From the NCBI RefSeq assembly GCF_000504285.1, contig NZ_KI632511.1, positions 6,368,154 to 6,432,153 on the forward strand: a stretch of 64,000 nucleotides of DNA. The letters are read 5' to 3'. This stretch comes from Actinospica robiniae DSM 44927. GTDB lineage: Bacteria > Actinomycetota > Actinomycetes > Streptomycetales > Catenulisporaceae. Under the pieces are notes generated by a model, which saw only the letters and a program-made list of their open reading frames with translations, had not been told where the DNA came from and ran no database searches. The position numbers and the translations under genes were made by a program. Below are positions 8,685 through 17,741 of this stretch, one piece after another (the stretch's first letter is position 1; the number at the start of each line of letters is the position of its first letter).

Positions 8685-9308
8685 ATGTCCGAGATCAAGA
8701 TAAGCGCCGAGGCGCGCGAGAACTTCGGCAAGGGCGCGGCTCGCCAGCTGCGCCGCGACGGCCGCATCCCGGCCGTGCTCTACGGGCACAAGGAAGAGGT
8801 CGTGCACCTCTCCCTGCCGGAGCACGAGCTCTTCCTCGCGCTCAAGACCCCGAACGTCCTGCTGAACCTGGACTTCGGCGGCAAGAGCCAGCTGGCCATC
8901 CCGAAGGCCGTGCAGAAGGACCCGGTCCGGCGCACCCTCGAGCACGTCGACCTGCTGCTCGTGCGCCGCGGCGAGAAGGTCACCGTGGACGTGCCGGTGA
9001 TCACCACCGGCGACATCGCCCCGGGCGGCCTGCTCGAGCTGGTGGCGACCTCGCTCTCGGTCGAGGCCGAGGCCACCCACATCCCGGCCTCCTTCGAGGT
9101 CTCGGTCCAGGGCCTGGAGGAGGGCCAGCAGGTCCTCGCCGGCCAGGTCTCGCTGCCCAACGGCGTCTCGCTGGTCACCGACGCCGAGGCCGTCGTCGTG
9201 CACGTGCTCACCCCGGCCGCGAACCTGGTCGAGGAGGAGCCCGCCGAGGGCGAGGCCGAAGAGGGCGCCGAGGCCGAGGGCGAAGAGGGCGAAGCGGACG
9301 CCGAGTAG
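8685..9308 (+). CDS. rplY: 50S ribosomal protein L25/general stress protein Ctc
   Basis: The 207-aa long-form L25 (Ctc/TL5 type) binds 5S rRNA. The N-terminal L25 domain (about 1-95) includes GKGAARQLRRDGRIPAVLYG. The beta-rich C-terminal TL5 domain (about 95-185) is followed by a Glu/Ala-rich acidic tail (about 185-207) typical of actinobacterial homologues. AAGGAGG at 8671-8677 is a consensus ribosome binding site for the ATG at 8685. Confidence 0.94.
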   Translation: MSEIKISAEARENFGKGAARQLRRDGRIPAVLYGHKEEVVHLSLPEHELFLALKTPNVLLNLDFGGKSQLAIPKAVQKDPVRRTLEHVDLLLVRRGEKVTVDVPVITTGDIAPGGLLELVATSLSVEAEATHIPASFEVSVQGLEEGQQVLAGQVSLPNGVSLVTDAEAVVVHVLTPAANLVEEEPAEGEAEEGAEAEGEEGEADAE

Positions 9309-9326
9309 TCTGCGTATTCTGCACGC

Positions 9327-9902
9327 ATGAACGAACCCTGGTTGGTGGTCGGGCTCGGAAACCCCGGGCCCGGCTACGCCGCCACCCGGCACAACGCCGG
9401 CTTCATGGTCGTCGACCTGCTCGCCGAGCGGATGTCCGGCCGGTTCAAGGCCGGCAAGGGCGGCGCGCACGTGCTCGAGGGCCGGATCGCCGGCCAGCGG
9501 GTGGTGCTGGTCAAGCCGCAGTCCTACATGAACCTCTCCGGCGGCCCGGCCGCCGCCGCCCAGAACTTCTACAAGGTCCCGCTCGAGCAGATCGTCGTCG
9601 TGCACGACGAGCTCGACATCGACTTCGGCGCCCTGCGGCTCAAGCGCGGCGGCGGCGACGGCGGGCACAACGGGCTGAAGTCGCTCACCAAGTCCCTCGG
9701 CTCCCGCGAGTACCTGCGGGTGCGGGTCGGCATCGGCCGCCCGCCGGGCCGCCAGGACCCGGCCGACTTCGTGCTCAAGCCCTTCTCCTCCACCGAGGCC
9801 AAGGAACTCGCGCTGAACGTCGACCGGGCCGCCGACGCCGTCGAGGCGCTGCTCACCGGCCCGCTGGAGACCGCGCAGAACCGGTACCACGCGGGCGTCT
9901 GA
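9327..9902 (+). CDS. pth: Peptidyl-tRNA hydrolase
   Basis: The 191-aa enzyme recycles peptidyl-tRNA released from stalled ribosomes. It has the N-terminal signature [20 protein letters not shown] containing the catalytic His, and the second signature [23 protein letters not shown]. It lies 18 bases after rplY and is probably cotranscribed with it. The usual mfd does not follow. A convergent gene begins 12 bases downstream, with GACGCGGCGTC between them as a possible shared small hairpin. Confidence 0.95.
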   Translation: MNEPWLVVGLGNPGPGYAATRHNAGFMVVDLLAERMSGRFKAGKGGAHVLEGRIAGQRVVLVKPQSYMNLSGGPAAAAQNFYKVPLEQIVVVHDELDIDFGALRLKRGGGDGGHNGLKSLTKSLGSREYLRVRVGIGRPPGRQDPADFVLKPFSSTEAKELALNVDRAADAVEALLTGPLETAQNRYHAGV

Positions 9903-9914
9903 GCCGACGCGGCG

Positions 9915-10631
9915 TCAGGAGCCTTCCAGGCCCAGTTGCTTGGCGTCCTGGTAGAGGCCGAGCAGTTTCGGCGAGGACCCGAACGCGGTCCACTGCGTCT
10001 TGGTCATCTCGCTGACCGCGCCGTCGATCTGAAAGGTGAGGAACTCGTTCGGGCCCTGCCAGGACTCGACCATCACCGAGGGGTTGCCGGAGCTGTTCTC
10101 GCCGATGGTGACGACGGCGTAGACGGCGTTTCCGGTGGGTGCGTCCGGGGGGTGGCTGCCGAAGCCGACGGAGTAGTAGACCCAGAACGTGATCTTCCCG
10201 TGCGGTGTGTCGATCTGGTAGTCCAGGTCCGGGTACGGGCCGCCGTTCGGGTCCGGATTCCAGGTGACCTTCTGGTCCGGATAGGGCCAGATCGACTGCA
10301 GCGTCGAGGTCGCGCTCTCCTCGAACCGGGAGAGCTGCGAGGCCGAGACCGTCGGTGTCCGGGGGCCCGAGCCGGTCGGCTGAGGTCGTGTCACCTGCCC
10401 TGGTCCGCCCGAGTCCTCGGACCCTACGGCAGCGTGGTCGGAGCCCGGATGCGCCCAGGGCGAGGCGATGGTGAGCGTGCCGACGCCGAGCACCAGCGCC
10501 GTGCTCACGCTGACGAGGGTGGCGCGCTTGGCGGCGGTGCGCCGACGGTGGACGCGCTCCACGTCGTCGAGCTGGTCGGGCAGTTCGGGCAGGTCGGCGA
10601 CGGCCGTGCCCATCAGTTCGTGCAGGTCCAT
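9915..10631 (-). CDS. Single-pass membrane protein encoded with a sigma factor
   Basis: I do not recognise this 238-aa protein. The N-terminal 37 residues are basic and cytoplasmic (VHRRRTAAKRAT). One membrane segment spans about residues 38-60. The extracytoplasmic part has a Ser/Pro/Gly linker and then a domain from about residue 100, with a repeated tyrosine/proline pattern (YPDLDYQ, FWVYYSVGFGSHPPD). Its start is 20 bases after the sigma gene stop, with GGAG upstream, so the two genes form an operon. By position and topology it may modulate the sigma factor, but it shows no zinc anti-sigma HxxxCxxC motif. Confidence 0.7.
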   Translation of the reverse strand: MDLHELMGTAVADLPELPDQLDDVERVHRRRTAAKRATLVSVSTALVLGVGTLTIASPWAHPGSDHAAVGSEDSGGPGQVTRPQPTGSGPRTPTVSASQLSRFEESATSTLQSIWPYPDQKVTWNPDPNGGPYPDLDYQIDTPHGKITFWVYYSVGFGSHPPDAPTGNAVYAVVTIGENSSGNPSVMVESWQGPNEFLTFQIDGAVSEMTKTQWTAFGSSPKLLGLYQDAKQLGLEGS

Positions 10632-10650
10632 GGTGCTCTCCTTCTTCGTT

Positions 10651-11160
10651 TCAGTGCGCGACGAGTTCGGTGAACTGATCGCCGAGCAGGTTCCTGAGTT
10701 TCTCCAGGGATCTGGAGCACTGGCTTTTCACGTTGCCCTCGCTGCAGCCGAGCGCCGCCGCGGTCTGCTCGATCGTCAGGTCCTCCCAGTAGCGCAGGAT
10801 CACCATCGCCCGCGGCTTGGGCGGCAGCTGCCGGAGGGCCTGAAGGATCGTCAGCCGCAGATCCGTCGTCGCGTCGTGCGCGGGGGCGTGGTGCGCCGCG
10901 GACCGGCTGCTCGCCAGCGTGTGGATCTCCGCCTCGCGCCGCAGCCGGCGCCGCTCGGACAGGAACGTGCGCACCAGCGCCGTGTGCACGTAGCCGTCGG
11001 GATTGTCCGCGTCCCGCACCCGGTTCCAGGACTTCAGCAACGCCACCAGGGTGGACTGGACCAGGTCCTGGGCCCGGTCCCGGTTGCCGCACAGCAGGTA
11101 CGCGGTCCGGTAGAGCTGTTGTTGTCGCTCGCGGGCGAAGGCCGCGAAATCCTCATCCAT
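10651..11160 (-). CDS. RNA polymerase sigma factor, SigE family (ECF type)
   Basis: The 169-aa protein has region 2 at about residues 10-75 (RTAYLLCGNRDRAQDLVQSTLVAL) and region 4 at about 105-160 (LPPKPRAMVILRYWEDLTIEQTAAALGCSEGNVKSQCSRSLEKLR). This matches the actinobacterial SigE-family ECF group, which is often encoded with a membrane protein. The ATG at 11160 gives the usual family N-terminus (MDEDFAAFARERQQQLYRTA). The frame stays open upstream through hemL antisense, but that part is not coding. It is divergent from hemL with only 60 bases between. Confidence 0.88.
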   Translation of the reverse strand: MDEDFAAFARERQQQLYRTAYLLCGNRDRAQDLVQSTLVALLKSWNRVRDADNPDGYVHTALVRTFLSERRRLRREAEIHTLASSRSAAHHAPAHDATTDLRLTILQALRQLPPKPRAMVILRYWEDLTIEQTAAALGCSEGNVKSQCSRSLEKLRNLLGDQFTELVAH

Positions 11161-11220
11161 ACCCACTCTGAGCGCCCCCGGCGTGCCCGGGTTGCAGGGA
11201 GCCGATGAGAGACTGGGACG

Positions 11221-12525
11221 GTGAGCTACGACTACGACGCCCCCGCCTCGGCCAGACTCTTCGACCGCGCCCAGCTGGTCACCCCCGGCGGGGTCAACTC
11301 GCCGGTGCGCGCGTTCCGCGGCGTGGGCGGCACGCCCCGGTTCATGGTGTCCGGCAAGGGCGCCTACCTCACCGACGCGGACGGGCGCGAGTACGTCGAC
11401 CTGGTCTGCTCCTGGGGGCCGATGATCCTCGGGCACGCGCACCCGGCCGTGCTCGAGGCGGCGGGCGCCGCGCTGGCCCACGGCACGTCCTTCGGCACGC
11501 CGAGCGAGGGCGAGGTGGCGCTGGCCGAGGAGATCACGGCCCGGATCGCGCCGGTCGAGCAGGTGCGGCTGGTCTCCTCCGGCACCGAGGCCACCATGTC
11601 CGCGATCCGGCTCGCCCGCGGCTACACGGGCCGCTCCAAGGTGGTGAAGTTCGCCGGCTGCTACCACGGCCACGTCGACGCGCTGCTCGCGGCGGCCGGC
11701 TCCGGCCTCGCGACGCTCGCCCTGCCGGACACCCCCGGGGTGACCGGCACGCAGACCGGCGACACCATCGTGCTGCCGTACAACGACCTCGACGCGGTAC
11801 GGGCCGCGTTCGCCGAGCACGGTGGCGAGATCGCGTGCGTGATCACCGAGGCGGCCGCCGGGAACATGGGCGTGGTCCCGCCGCTGCCGGGCTTCAACGC
11901 GGGTCTGCGTGAGTTGTGCCACACCCACGGCGCGCTCTACATCTCCGACGAGGTGATGACCGGCTTCCGCACCTCGCGCGAGGGCTGGTTCGGCATCGAC
12001 GGGGTGGTGCCGGACCTGATGACCTTCGGCAAGGTCATGGGCGGCGGCTTCCCGACCGCCGCGTTCGGCGGCCGGGCCGAGGTGATGGCCCAGCTCGCCC
12101 CGAACGGCCCGGTCTACCAGGCCGGCACGCTCTCCGGGAACCCGGTGGCCACCGCGGCGGGCCTGGCCACGCTGCGGCACTGCACCCCGGAGGTCTACAC
12201 CCATCTGGAGGCGACCGCGAAGACGATCGCGTCCCTGGCCTCCGAGGCCCTCGCCCGCGAGGGCGTGGCGCACCGGGTGCAGTTCGCCGGCACCATGTTC
12301 TCGATCTTCTTCACCGACGCCGAGGTGGTGGACTACGCCACCGCGAAGACCCAGGACACCGACCGGTTCAAGGCCTTCTTCCACGCCATGCTCGCCCACG
12401 GCGTCTACCTGCCGCCGAGCGCGTTCGAGGCCTGGTTCGTCTCGGCCGCGCACGACGACGCCGCGGTGGCCCGGATCGCGGACGCGCTGCCCGCGGCGGC
12501 CCGAGCAGCCGCCGCGCACTCGTAG
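11221..12525 (+). CDS. hemL: Glutamate-1-semialdehyde 2,1-aminomutase
   Basis: The 434-aa PLP enzyme converts glutamate-1-semialdehyde to 5-aminolevulinate for haem synthesis. It has the N-terminal [20 protein letters not shown], the substrate loop [20 protein letters not shown], the PLP site DEVMTGFR and the Schiff-base lysine in [13 protein letters not shown] at 11221 has no clear Shine-Dalgarno and may be leaderless. It heads a run of cytochrome c maturation genes, linking haem supply to haem insertion. The same order is seen in Streptomyces. Confidence 0.95.
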   Translation: MSYDYDAPASARLFDRAQLVTPGGVNSPVRAFRGVGGTPRFMVSGKGAYLTDADGREYVDLVCSWGPMILGHAHPAVLEAAGAALAHGTSFGTPSEGEVALAEEITARIAPVEQVRLVSSGTEATMSAIRLARGYTGRSKVVKFAGCYHGHVDALLAAAGSGLATLALPDTPGVTGTQTGDTIVLPYNDLDAVRAAFAEHGGEIACVITEAAAGNMGVVPPLPGFNAGLRELCHTHGALYISDEVMTGFRTSREGWFGIDGVVPDLMTFGKVMGGGFPTAAFGGRAEVMAQLAPNGPVYQAGTLSGNPVATAAGLATLRHCTPEVYTHLEATAKTIASLASEALAREGVAHRVQFAGTMFSIFFTDAEVVDYATAKTQDTDRFKAFFHAMLAHGVYLPPSAFEAWFVSAAHDDAAVARIADALPAAARAAAAHS

Positions 12526-12526
12526 G

Positions 12527-13201
12527 ATGAGCGACATGACGCAGATCGATCCCGGGGTCAAGACCGTCGTGCACGTGATGCGCCACGGCGAGGTGCACAA
12601 CCCCCAGGGCATCCTCTACGGACGCCTGCCCGACTTCCACCTGTCCGAGCTCGGCCGCAAGATGGCCGAGCGCGGTGCCGAGTTCTTCGCCGAGCGCGAC
12701 GTGGTGCACGTGGTCGCCTCGCCGCTGGACCGGGCGCAGGAGACCGCGGCGCCGATCGCGGCCCGGCGCGACCTCGAGGTGGCCACCGACGGCCGGCTGA
12801 TCGAGGCGGCGAACTTCTTCGAGGGCAAGCGCTTCAGCGTCGGTGACGGGGTGCTCAAGAAGCCGCAGACGTGGCCCAAGCTCTACAACCCGCTGCGCCC
12901 GTCCTGGGGCGAGCCGTACAAGGAGCAGGTGGCCCGGATGCGCGCCGCGATCGAGACGGCCCGGGACAACGCGCTCGGACACGAGGCGGTGTGCGTCAGC
13001 CACCAGCTGCCGATCTGGGTCTCCCGGCTCGCCGCGGAGCACCGGCCGCTGTGGCACGACCCGCGCAAGCGGCAGTGCTCGCTGGCCTCGGTCACCTCGT
13101 TCGTGTTCGTGGGCGAGCAGCTCGTCGGGCTCGAGTACCACGAGCCCTCCGGGGACCTGCTGCCGATCAAGGCCACCAAGAAGTTCGTCGCGGGGGCCTG
13201 A
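12527..13201 (+). CDS. Histidine phosphatase (phosphoglycerate mutase) family protein
   Basis: The 224-aa protein has the phospho-histidine signature MRHGEVHNP with the RHG motif, the paired arginine region ASPLDRAQETA, and a second catalytic His in VSHQLPIWVSRL. The family contains mutases and phosphatases, and the substrate cannot be told. It starts one base after the hemL stop. ATG 12527 and ATG 12536 are both possible starts. The Cys-free C-terminus ends KATKKFVAGA. Its position before the ccs genes is conserved in actinomycetes. Confidence 0.85.
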   Translation: MSDMTQIDPGVKTVVHVMRHGEVHNPQGILYGRLPDFHLSELGRKMAERGAEFFAERDVVHVVASPLDRAQETAAPIAARRDLEVATDGRLIEAANFFEGKRFSVGDGVLKKPQTWPKLYNPLRPSWGEPYKEQVARMRAAIETARDNALGHEAVCVSHQLPIWVSRLAAEHRPLWHDPRKRQCSLASVTSFVFVGEQLVGLEYHEPSGDLLPIKATKKFVAGA

Positions 13202-13289
13202 CGGCGGCCGCAGGGGCCCTCACCTGAGTCAGCCTGAGAACGGCTGACCCGACGGCTTCGTCCGAAATCGGCCGTGCGAGACTCTTCGC

Positions 13290-13874
13290 ATGGTCGCATC
13301 GAACCCAGGCCGTCGGGCCGGAGCGCTCGCGCTCTCGCTGTCCGCCGCCGCAGCGCTGCTGGCCGGCTGTTCCGGCTCGGGCAGCTCCGACGGGGGCAAC
13401 ATCGGGTACGTCAACGTCGCCACCGGTATCACCCAGATCAAGGCGGCGGACCGGCAGGCCGCCCCCAAGCTGGCCGGCAGCACGCTGGACGGCGCCGCGT
13501 ACACGACGTCGTACTCGGGGCACGTGACCGTGATCAACGTCTGGGGCTCCTGGTGCACGCCGTGCCGGGAGGAGGCCGCGAGCCTGGCCGAGACGTACCA
13601 GAAGTACGAGGGCAAGGGCGTGCAGTTCCTCGGCATCAACACCCGGGACGACAACGCCGCGGCGCTGACCTACCAGGCGCACTTCGACATCGGCTACCCC
13701 TCGCTGCAGGACCCGAACGAGACGCTGGTGCTCGACCTCAAGCAGATCATCCCGGCCACCAGCGTTCCGGCCACCGTGATCGTGGACGCGAACGGCAAGG
13801 TCGCGGTGCGCTGCCTCGGCAGCATCACCGAGCCCGAGCTCGCCAAAGAGCTCGACTACGTCCTCGGGAGCTGA
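13290..13874 (+). CDS. TlpA/ResA-like thioredoxin lipoprotein for cytochrome c maturation
   Basis: The 194-aa protein has a signal sequence and lipobox (LLAGC, Cys about 29), so it is anchored outside the membrane. The thioredoxin fold carries WCTPC in NVWGSWCTPCREEA and the cis-Pro segment TSVPATVIVD. ResA/CcsX-type proteins reduce the haem-binding cysteines of apocytochrome c. It is followed 3 bases later by ccdA, its likely electron donor. GTG/ATG choices nearby do not change the signal peptide. Confidence 0.9.
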   Translation: MVASNPGRRAGALALSLSAAAALLAGCSGSGSSDGGNIGYVNVATGITQIKAADRQAAPKLAGSTLDGAAYTTSYSGHVTVINVWGSWCTPCREEAASLAETYQKYEGKGVQFLGINTRDDNAAALTYQAHFDIGYPSLQDPNETLVLDLKQIIPATSVPATVIVDANGKVAVRCLGSITEPELAKELDYVLGS

Positions 13875-13877
13875 CCG

Positions 13878-14699
13878 GTGTCGTCTGTCCAGCCCCTGAT
13901 CTACAGCGGCTCGCTGCTGCTCGCGGTCCCGGTGGCCGTCGCCGCCGGGGCGGTCTCCTTCGCCTCGCCGTGCGTGCTGCCGCTGGTGCCCGGCTACCTC
14001 TCCTACGTCACCGGCATGTCCGCGGTGGACGCGCAGGACCGGCAGTCGGCCGAGCGGACCGCGGCCGACGGCGAGGCCGCGGCCGGGCGGTGGTCGCGCT
14101 TCGGCGCCCGGCACCGGACGCTGCTCGGCGCGCTGCTGTTCGTGCTGGGCTTCTCCGCCGTGTTCGTCTCCGCCGGGGCCGCCTTCGGCTACGCGGGCGC
14201 GCATCTGCTGGCCCATCAGCGCGGGCTGGACATAGCCTTCGGCCTGGTCATGATCCTGATGGGGGTCTTCTTCGCCGGCCTGGTGCCGGACCGCTGGAGC
14301 TCCCTGCTGATGCGCGACGCGCGGGTGCACTACCGCCCGGCGATGGGACTGGTCGGCGCGCCGCTGCTCGGGGTGGTCTTCGGCCTCGGCTGGACCCCCT
14401 GCCTCGGGCCGACCCTGGCGGTGGTCCAGGAACTGGCGGTGGATCAGGGCACGGCCGTTCGCGGCGCGGTGCTGGCCGCGTTCTACTGCCTCGGTCTCGG
14501 CCTGCCGTTCCTGCTCACCGCGCTGCTCTTCGGCCGGGCGATGCAGGCGATCGGCTGGCTCAAGCGGCACTACACCGCGATCACCCGGCTCGGCGGCGGC
14601 ATGCTCGCCCTGGTCGGACTGGCCCTGGTCAGCGGGGTCTGGCAACAGCTGATCGCGCATATGCAGAGCCTGGTGCACGGATTCAACCTGCCCCTGTGA
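13878..14699 (+). CDS. ccdA: Cytochrome c biogenesis protein CcdA
   Basis: The 273-aa, six-helix membrane protein carries reductant across the membrane to the TlpA-like protein. The paired transmembrane Cys motifs are visible: FASPCVLPLVPGYLSY in helix 1 and GWTPCLGPTLA in helix 4. A hydrophilic loop of about 40 residues follows helix 1. GTG at 13878 is 3 bases after the previous stop. The operon order TlpA-CcdA-ResB-CcsB is a complete system II set. Confidence 0.93.
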   Translation: MSSVQPLIYSGSLLLAVPVAVAAGAVSFASPCVLPLVPGYLSYVTGMSAVDAQDRQSAERTAADGEAAAGRWSRFGARHRTLLGALLFVLGFSAVFVSAGAAFGYAGAHLLAHQRGLDIAFGLVMILMGVFFAGLVPDRWSSLLMRDARVHYRPAMGLVGAPLLGVVFGLGWTPCLGPTLAVVQELAVDQGTAVRGAVLAAFYCLGLGLPFLLTALLFGRAMQAIGWLKRHYTAITRLGGGMLALVGLALVSGVWQQLIAHMQSLVHGFNLPL

Positions 14700-14757
14700 C
14701 TCCCGCGAGAGCGTAGAAGGACCGTTGGACGCGGGGATGACGAGAAGGACAGCCCAA

Positions 14758-16554
14758 GTGAGTGAGACAGCGCAGGAGGCCGCCGAGGCGGCCGGGCCCG
14801 AACCCGCGCCCGACGAGGGGGCGGCCGCGACCGCGCCGGCCGACCAGGCCGCCGAGGGCGGCTTCGTCGCGCCCGGCTCCGCCGAGGACGCGGCCGAGGC
14901 CCTGGCGACCGAGCGGGCGGAGAAGCTCTCCACCGCGCCGAAGGCCGACGACGCCGCCATAGCGGTGCCGCGCCTCGGCGCCCTCGGCATGGCGCGCTGG
15001 TTCTGGCGGCAGCTGACCTCCATGCGCATCGCGCTGGTGCTGCTGTTCATGCTGTCGCTGGCCGCGATCCCCGGCTCGATCCTGCCCCAGCTGAGCATCG
15101 ACCCGTCCAAGGTCACCACGTTCTACCAGACGCACAAGACCTGGGCGCCGATCCTCAACGACCTGCAGCTGTTCAACGTGTTCGAGTCGACCTGGTTCGG
15201 CGCGATCTACCTGCTGCTGTTCATCTCGCTGATCGGCTGCATCGTGCCGCGCTCGTGGGCGCACTACAAGGCGATGCGCACCAGCCCGCCGGCCGCGCCG
15301 CGCAACCTCAAGCGGCTGCCGGTGCACGCCTCGTTCACCACCACCTCCGCGCCGGACGAGGTGCTCGCCCTGGCGGCGAAGCGGCTCAAGACCCGCCGGT
15401 TCAAGGCCGTGCGCGGCACCGACCGCACCGGCAACGGCTGGATCTCGGCGGAGAAGGGCTACCTGCGCGAGACCGGCAACCTGCTCTTCCACCTCTCCCT
15501 GATCGGCATCCTGGTCGGCGTGGCGATGGGCCACTTCTTCGGCTTCAAGGGCGCGGTGCTGGTCACCGAGGGCGGCGGCTTCAGCGACACGGTCGCCAAC
15601 TACGACAGCCTCACCCTCGGCCCGGCCGTGGGCCCGCAGGACCTGCCGAACTTCCGCTTCACGCTGAACAAGTTCTCCGCCACCTACCAGGAGAGCGGCG
15701 ACCAGTTCGCCCAGCCGCGCACCTTCGACGCCTACGTCACCCTCTACGACACGCCCGCCAGCAAGCCGAACAAGGTCGACGTCCAGGTCAACAAGCCGAT
15801 CAACGTCAACGGGACGAACGTGTTCCTGGAGAGCCACGGCTACTCCCCGGTGGTCGAGGTCAAGGACGGCCAGGGTCACGTCCTGTTCGACGGGCCGCAG
15901 ATCTTCCTGAGTGACGGCGACGAGTACTTCAACTCCAGCGGCGCGATCAAGGCCCCGGGCTACGGCTCGAGCAGCGGCGCCGACCTCGGCTTCTCCGGCT
16001 GGTTCCTGCCGGACGCGTTCGTGCAGACCGGCGCCATGCCGACGTCGATCTTCCCGGCGGCGGAGAACCCGATGCTGATCCTGTCCGCCTACTCCGGCGA
16101 CCTGAACATGGACGGCGGCGAGGACCAGAGCGTCTACAGCCTGGACACCTCGAAGATGAAGCAGCTCGACGTGAAGTCCAAGAGCTCGAGCGCCGACTCC
16201 GGCAACGCCCTGGAACTGAAGGTGGGCGACACCGCCACCCTGCCCGGCGGGCTCGGCTCGATCACCTTCGTCGGGTACAAGCAGTGGGCGCAGTTCAACA
16301 TCGCCGACGACCCGGGCCAGAAGGTGGTGCTGCCCTCGGCGGTGCTCGCCGTGCTCGGCCTGGTCGGCTCGCTCGGCATCCGCCGCCGCCGGATCTGGGT
16401 GCGGGTGACCGAGCAGGAAGACGGCACCCGCCTGGTCGAGGTGGCCGGCCTGGCCCGGACCGAGGGCGCGACGCCCACCGCCGAAGTGACCCAAACCGCG
16501 CAAGCCCTGGCCGCCGCCGTCCGGCGTCCCGTTCCCGATGGAGCCTCCGCGTGA
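14758..16554 (+). CDS. resB: Cytochrome c biogenesis protein ResB (CcsB partner)
   Basis: The 598-aa ResB-family protein starts with an Ala/Glu/Pro-rich cytoplasmic stretch of about 75 residues. Membrane segments follow (SMRIALVLLFMLSLAAIPGS, then AIYLLLFISLIGCIVPRS, LFHLSLIGILVGVAMGHFFG), then a large extracytoplasmic domain, and a final helix near residue 535. GTG at 14758 is chosen for GAGAAGGA 8 bases upstream; in-frame ATG 14737 and TTG 14725 are alternatives. It forms the haem export and ligation complex with the next gene, overlapping it by GTGA. Confidence 0.92.
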   Translation: MSETAQEAAEAAGPEPAPDEGAAATAPADQAAEGGFVAPGSAEDAAEALATERAEKLSTAPKADDAAIAVPRLGALGMARWFWRQLTSMRIALVLLFMLSLAAIPGSILPQLSIDPSKVTTFYQTHKTWAPILNDLQLFNVFESTWFGAIYLLLFISLIGCIVPRSWAHYKAMRTSPPAAPRNLKRLPVHASFTTTSAPDEVLALAAKRLKTRRFKAVRGTDRTGNGWISAEKGYLRETGNLLFHLSLIGILVGVAMGHFFGFKGAVLVTEGGGFSDTVANYDSLTLGPAVGPQDLPNFRFTLNKFSATYQESGDQFAQPRTFDAYVTLYDTPASKPNKVDVQVNKPINVNGTNVFLESHGYSPVVEVKDGQGHVLFDGPQIFLSDGDEYFNSSGAIKAPGYGSSSGADLGFSGWFLPDAFVQTGAMPTSIFPAAENPMLILSAYSGDLNMDGGEDQSVYSLDTSKMKQLDVKSKSSSADSGNALELKVGDTATLPGGLGSITFVGYKQWAQFNIADDPGQKVVLPSAVLAVLGLVGSLGIRRRRIWVRVTEQEDGTRLVEVAGLARTEGATPTAEVTQTAQALAAAVRRPVPDGASA

Positions 16555-17597
16555 GCATCAACGAGACATTCGCGCACTACAGCAATCTGTTCATCATCCT
16601 GGCGCTGACCATGTACGCGATCGCGTTCGTGGCCTACACCGCGGAGTGGGCCTTCGGCACGCGGTCCCGGTTCGGCCGCAAGGTCGAGCAGGTCGGCTCG
16701 AAGCAGGAGGCCCGGCTGGTGCGCCAGGCGGCGGCCCCGGCGGTGGAGTCGGTGAACGCGGCCGACGGCGGCAACGGCGTGACCGTGCTGACCCGCGCGG
16801 TGGCCGAGGACGAGGAGCCGACGATCTCCAACGGCAACCTGCGGGCCGAACTGGTCGGCCGCTTCGCCGTGATCGTCAGCGTGCTCGCGTTCGCCTTCCA
16901 CTTCGCCGGCGTGCTCTGCCGCGGCCTGGCCGCGCACCGGGTGCCGTGGGCGAACATGTACGAGTTCTCCTGCGCCGCCTCGCTGGCCATGAGCCTGGCC
17001 TACGTGGTCCTGCTCGGCCTGCGCAAGAAGGTGCGCTGGCTCGGTCTGCCGGTCACCTTCATCGTGCTGATCACCCTGGGCATCGCCTGGACGCTGCTCT
17101 ACACCGACGCCGAGGAACTGGTCCCGGCGCTGCACTCGTACTGGCTCTACATCCACGTCACCGCGGCTGTGATCAGCACCGGCGCCTTCGGCGTGGCCAC
17201 CGTGGCGACGCTGCTCTACCTGGTCAAGGCGGCGAACGAGGAGGGCGGGCTGTCCCGGCTGACCGACGCCCTGGACCGGCTGCCGTCCTCGGTGGCGCTG
17301 GACCGCACCGCGTACCGGGTGATCGCCTTCATCTTCCCGCTGTGGACCTTCGCCATCATGGCCGGCGCGGTCTGGGCGGAGAAGGCCTGGGGCCGGTACT
17401 GGGGCTGGGACCCCAAGGAGACCTGGTCGTTCATCGTCTGGGTGGTCTACGCCGCCTACCTGCACGCGCGGGCCACGCACGGCTGGAAGGGCAAGGCCGC
17501 GGCCTACGTCGCGCTGCTGGCGTTCGCCTGCGTGCTGTTCAACTACTTCGGTGTGAACACGATGCTCACCGGCAAGCACTCCTACGCGGGACTGTAA
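16551..17597 (+). CDS. ccsB: Cytochrome c biogenesis protein CcsB (haem handling, CcsA/CcmC type)
   Basis: The 348-aa multi-pass protein has the tryptophan-rich haem-binding motif WGRYWGWDPKETWSF and conserved flanking histidines (SYWLYIHV, and LTGKHSYAG near the C-terminus). With ResB it forms the system II synthase that attaches haem to CXXCH motifs outside the membrane. GTG at 16551 overlaps the resB stop. A hydrophilic loop of about 60 residues follows the first helix. It is the last gene of the hemL-ccs run. Confidence 0.93.
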   Translation: MSINETFAHYSNLFIILALTMYAIAFVAYTAEWAFGTRSRFGRKVEQVGSKQEARLVRQAAAPAVESVNAADGGNGVTVLTRAVAEDEEPTISNGNLRAELVGRFAVIVSVLAFAFHFAGVLCRGLAAHRVPWANMYEFSCAASLAMSLAYVVLLGLRKKVRWLGLPVTFIVLITLGIAWTLLYTDAEELVPALHSYWLYIHVTAAVISTGAFGVATVATLLYLVKAANEEGGLSRLTDALDRLPSSVALDRTAYRVIAFIFPLWTFAIMAGAVWAEKAWGRYWGWDPKETWSFIVWVVYAAYLHARATHGWKGKAAAYVALLAFACVLFNYFGVNTMLTGKHSYAGL

Positions 17598-17651
17598 AGG
17601 TCTGTAGACCGTTCTGTAACAACCGGGCGACGAACCCCAAATCGGGAAACC

Positions 17652-17679
17652 GGGGCTAATCGCCCCTCGTCTCTCTCTT
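17652..17679 (+). terminator. Hairpin with pyrimidine tail after ccsB
   Basis: GGGGC (17652-17656) pairs with GCCCC (17662-17666) around TAATC, followed by TCGTCTCTCTCTT. A second small palindrome, GGTCT-GT-AGACC, is at 17600-17611 just after the stop. Together they probably end the cytochrome c operon. Confidence 0.4.
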
Positions 17680-17741
17680 CGGACATCAGGCGCGGCGGCT
17701 GAGGTACGGCCGCCGCCGCCGTGTCGGGAAGGACGAGGATC

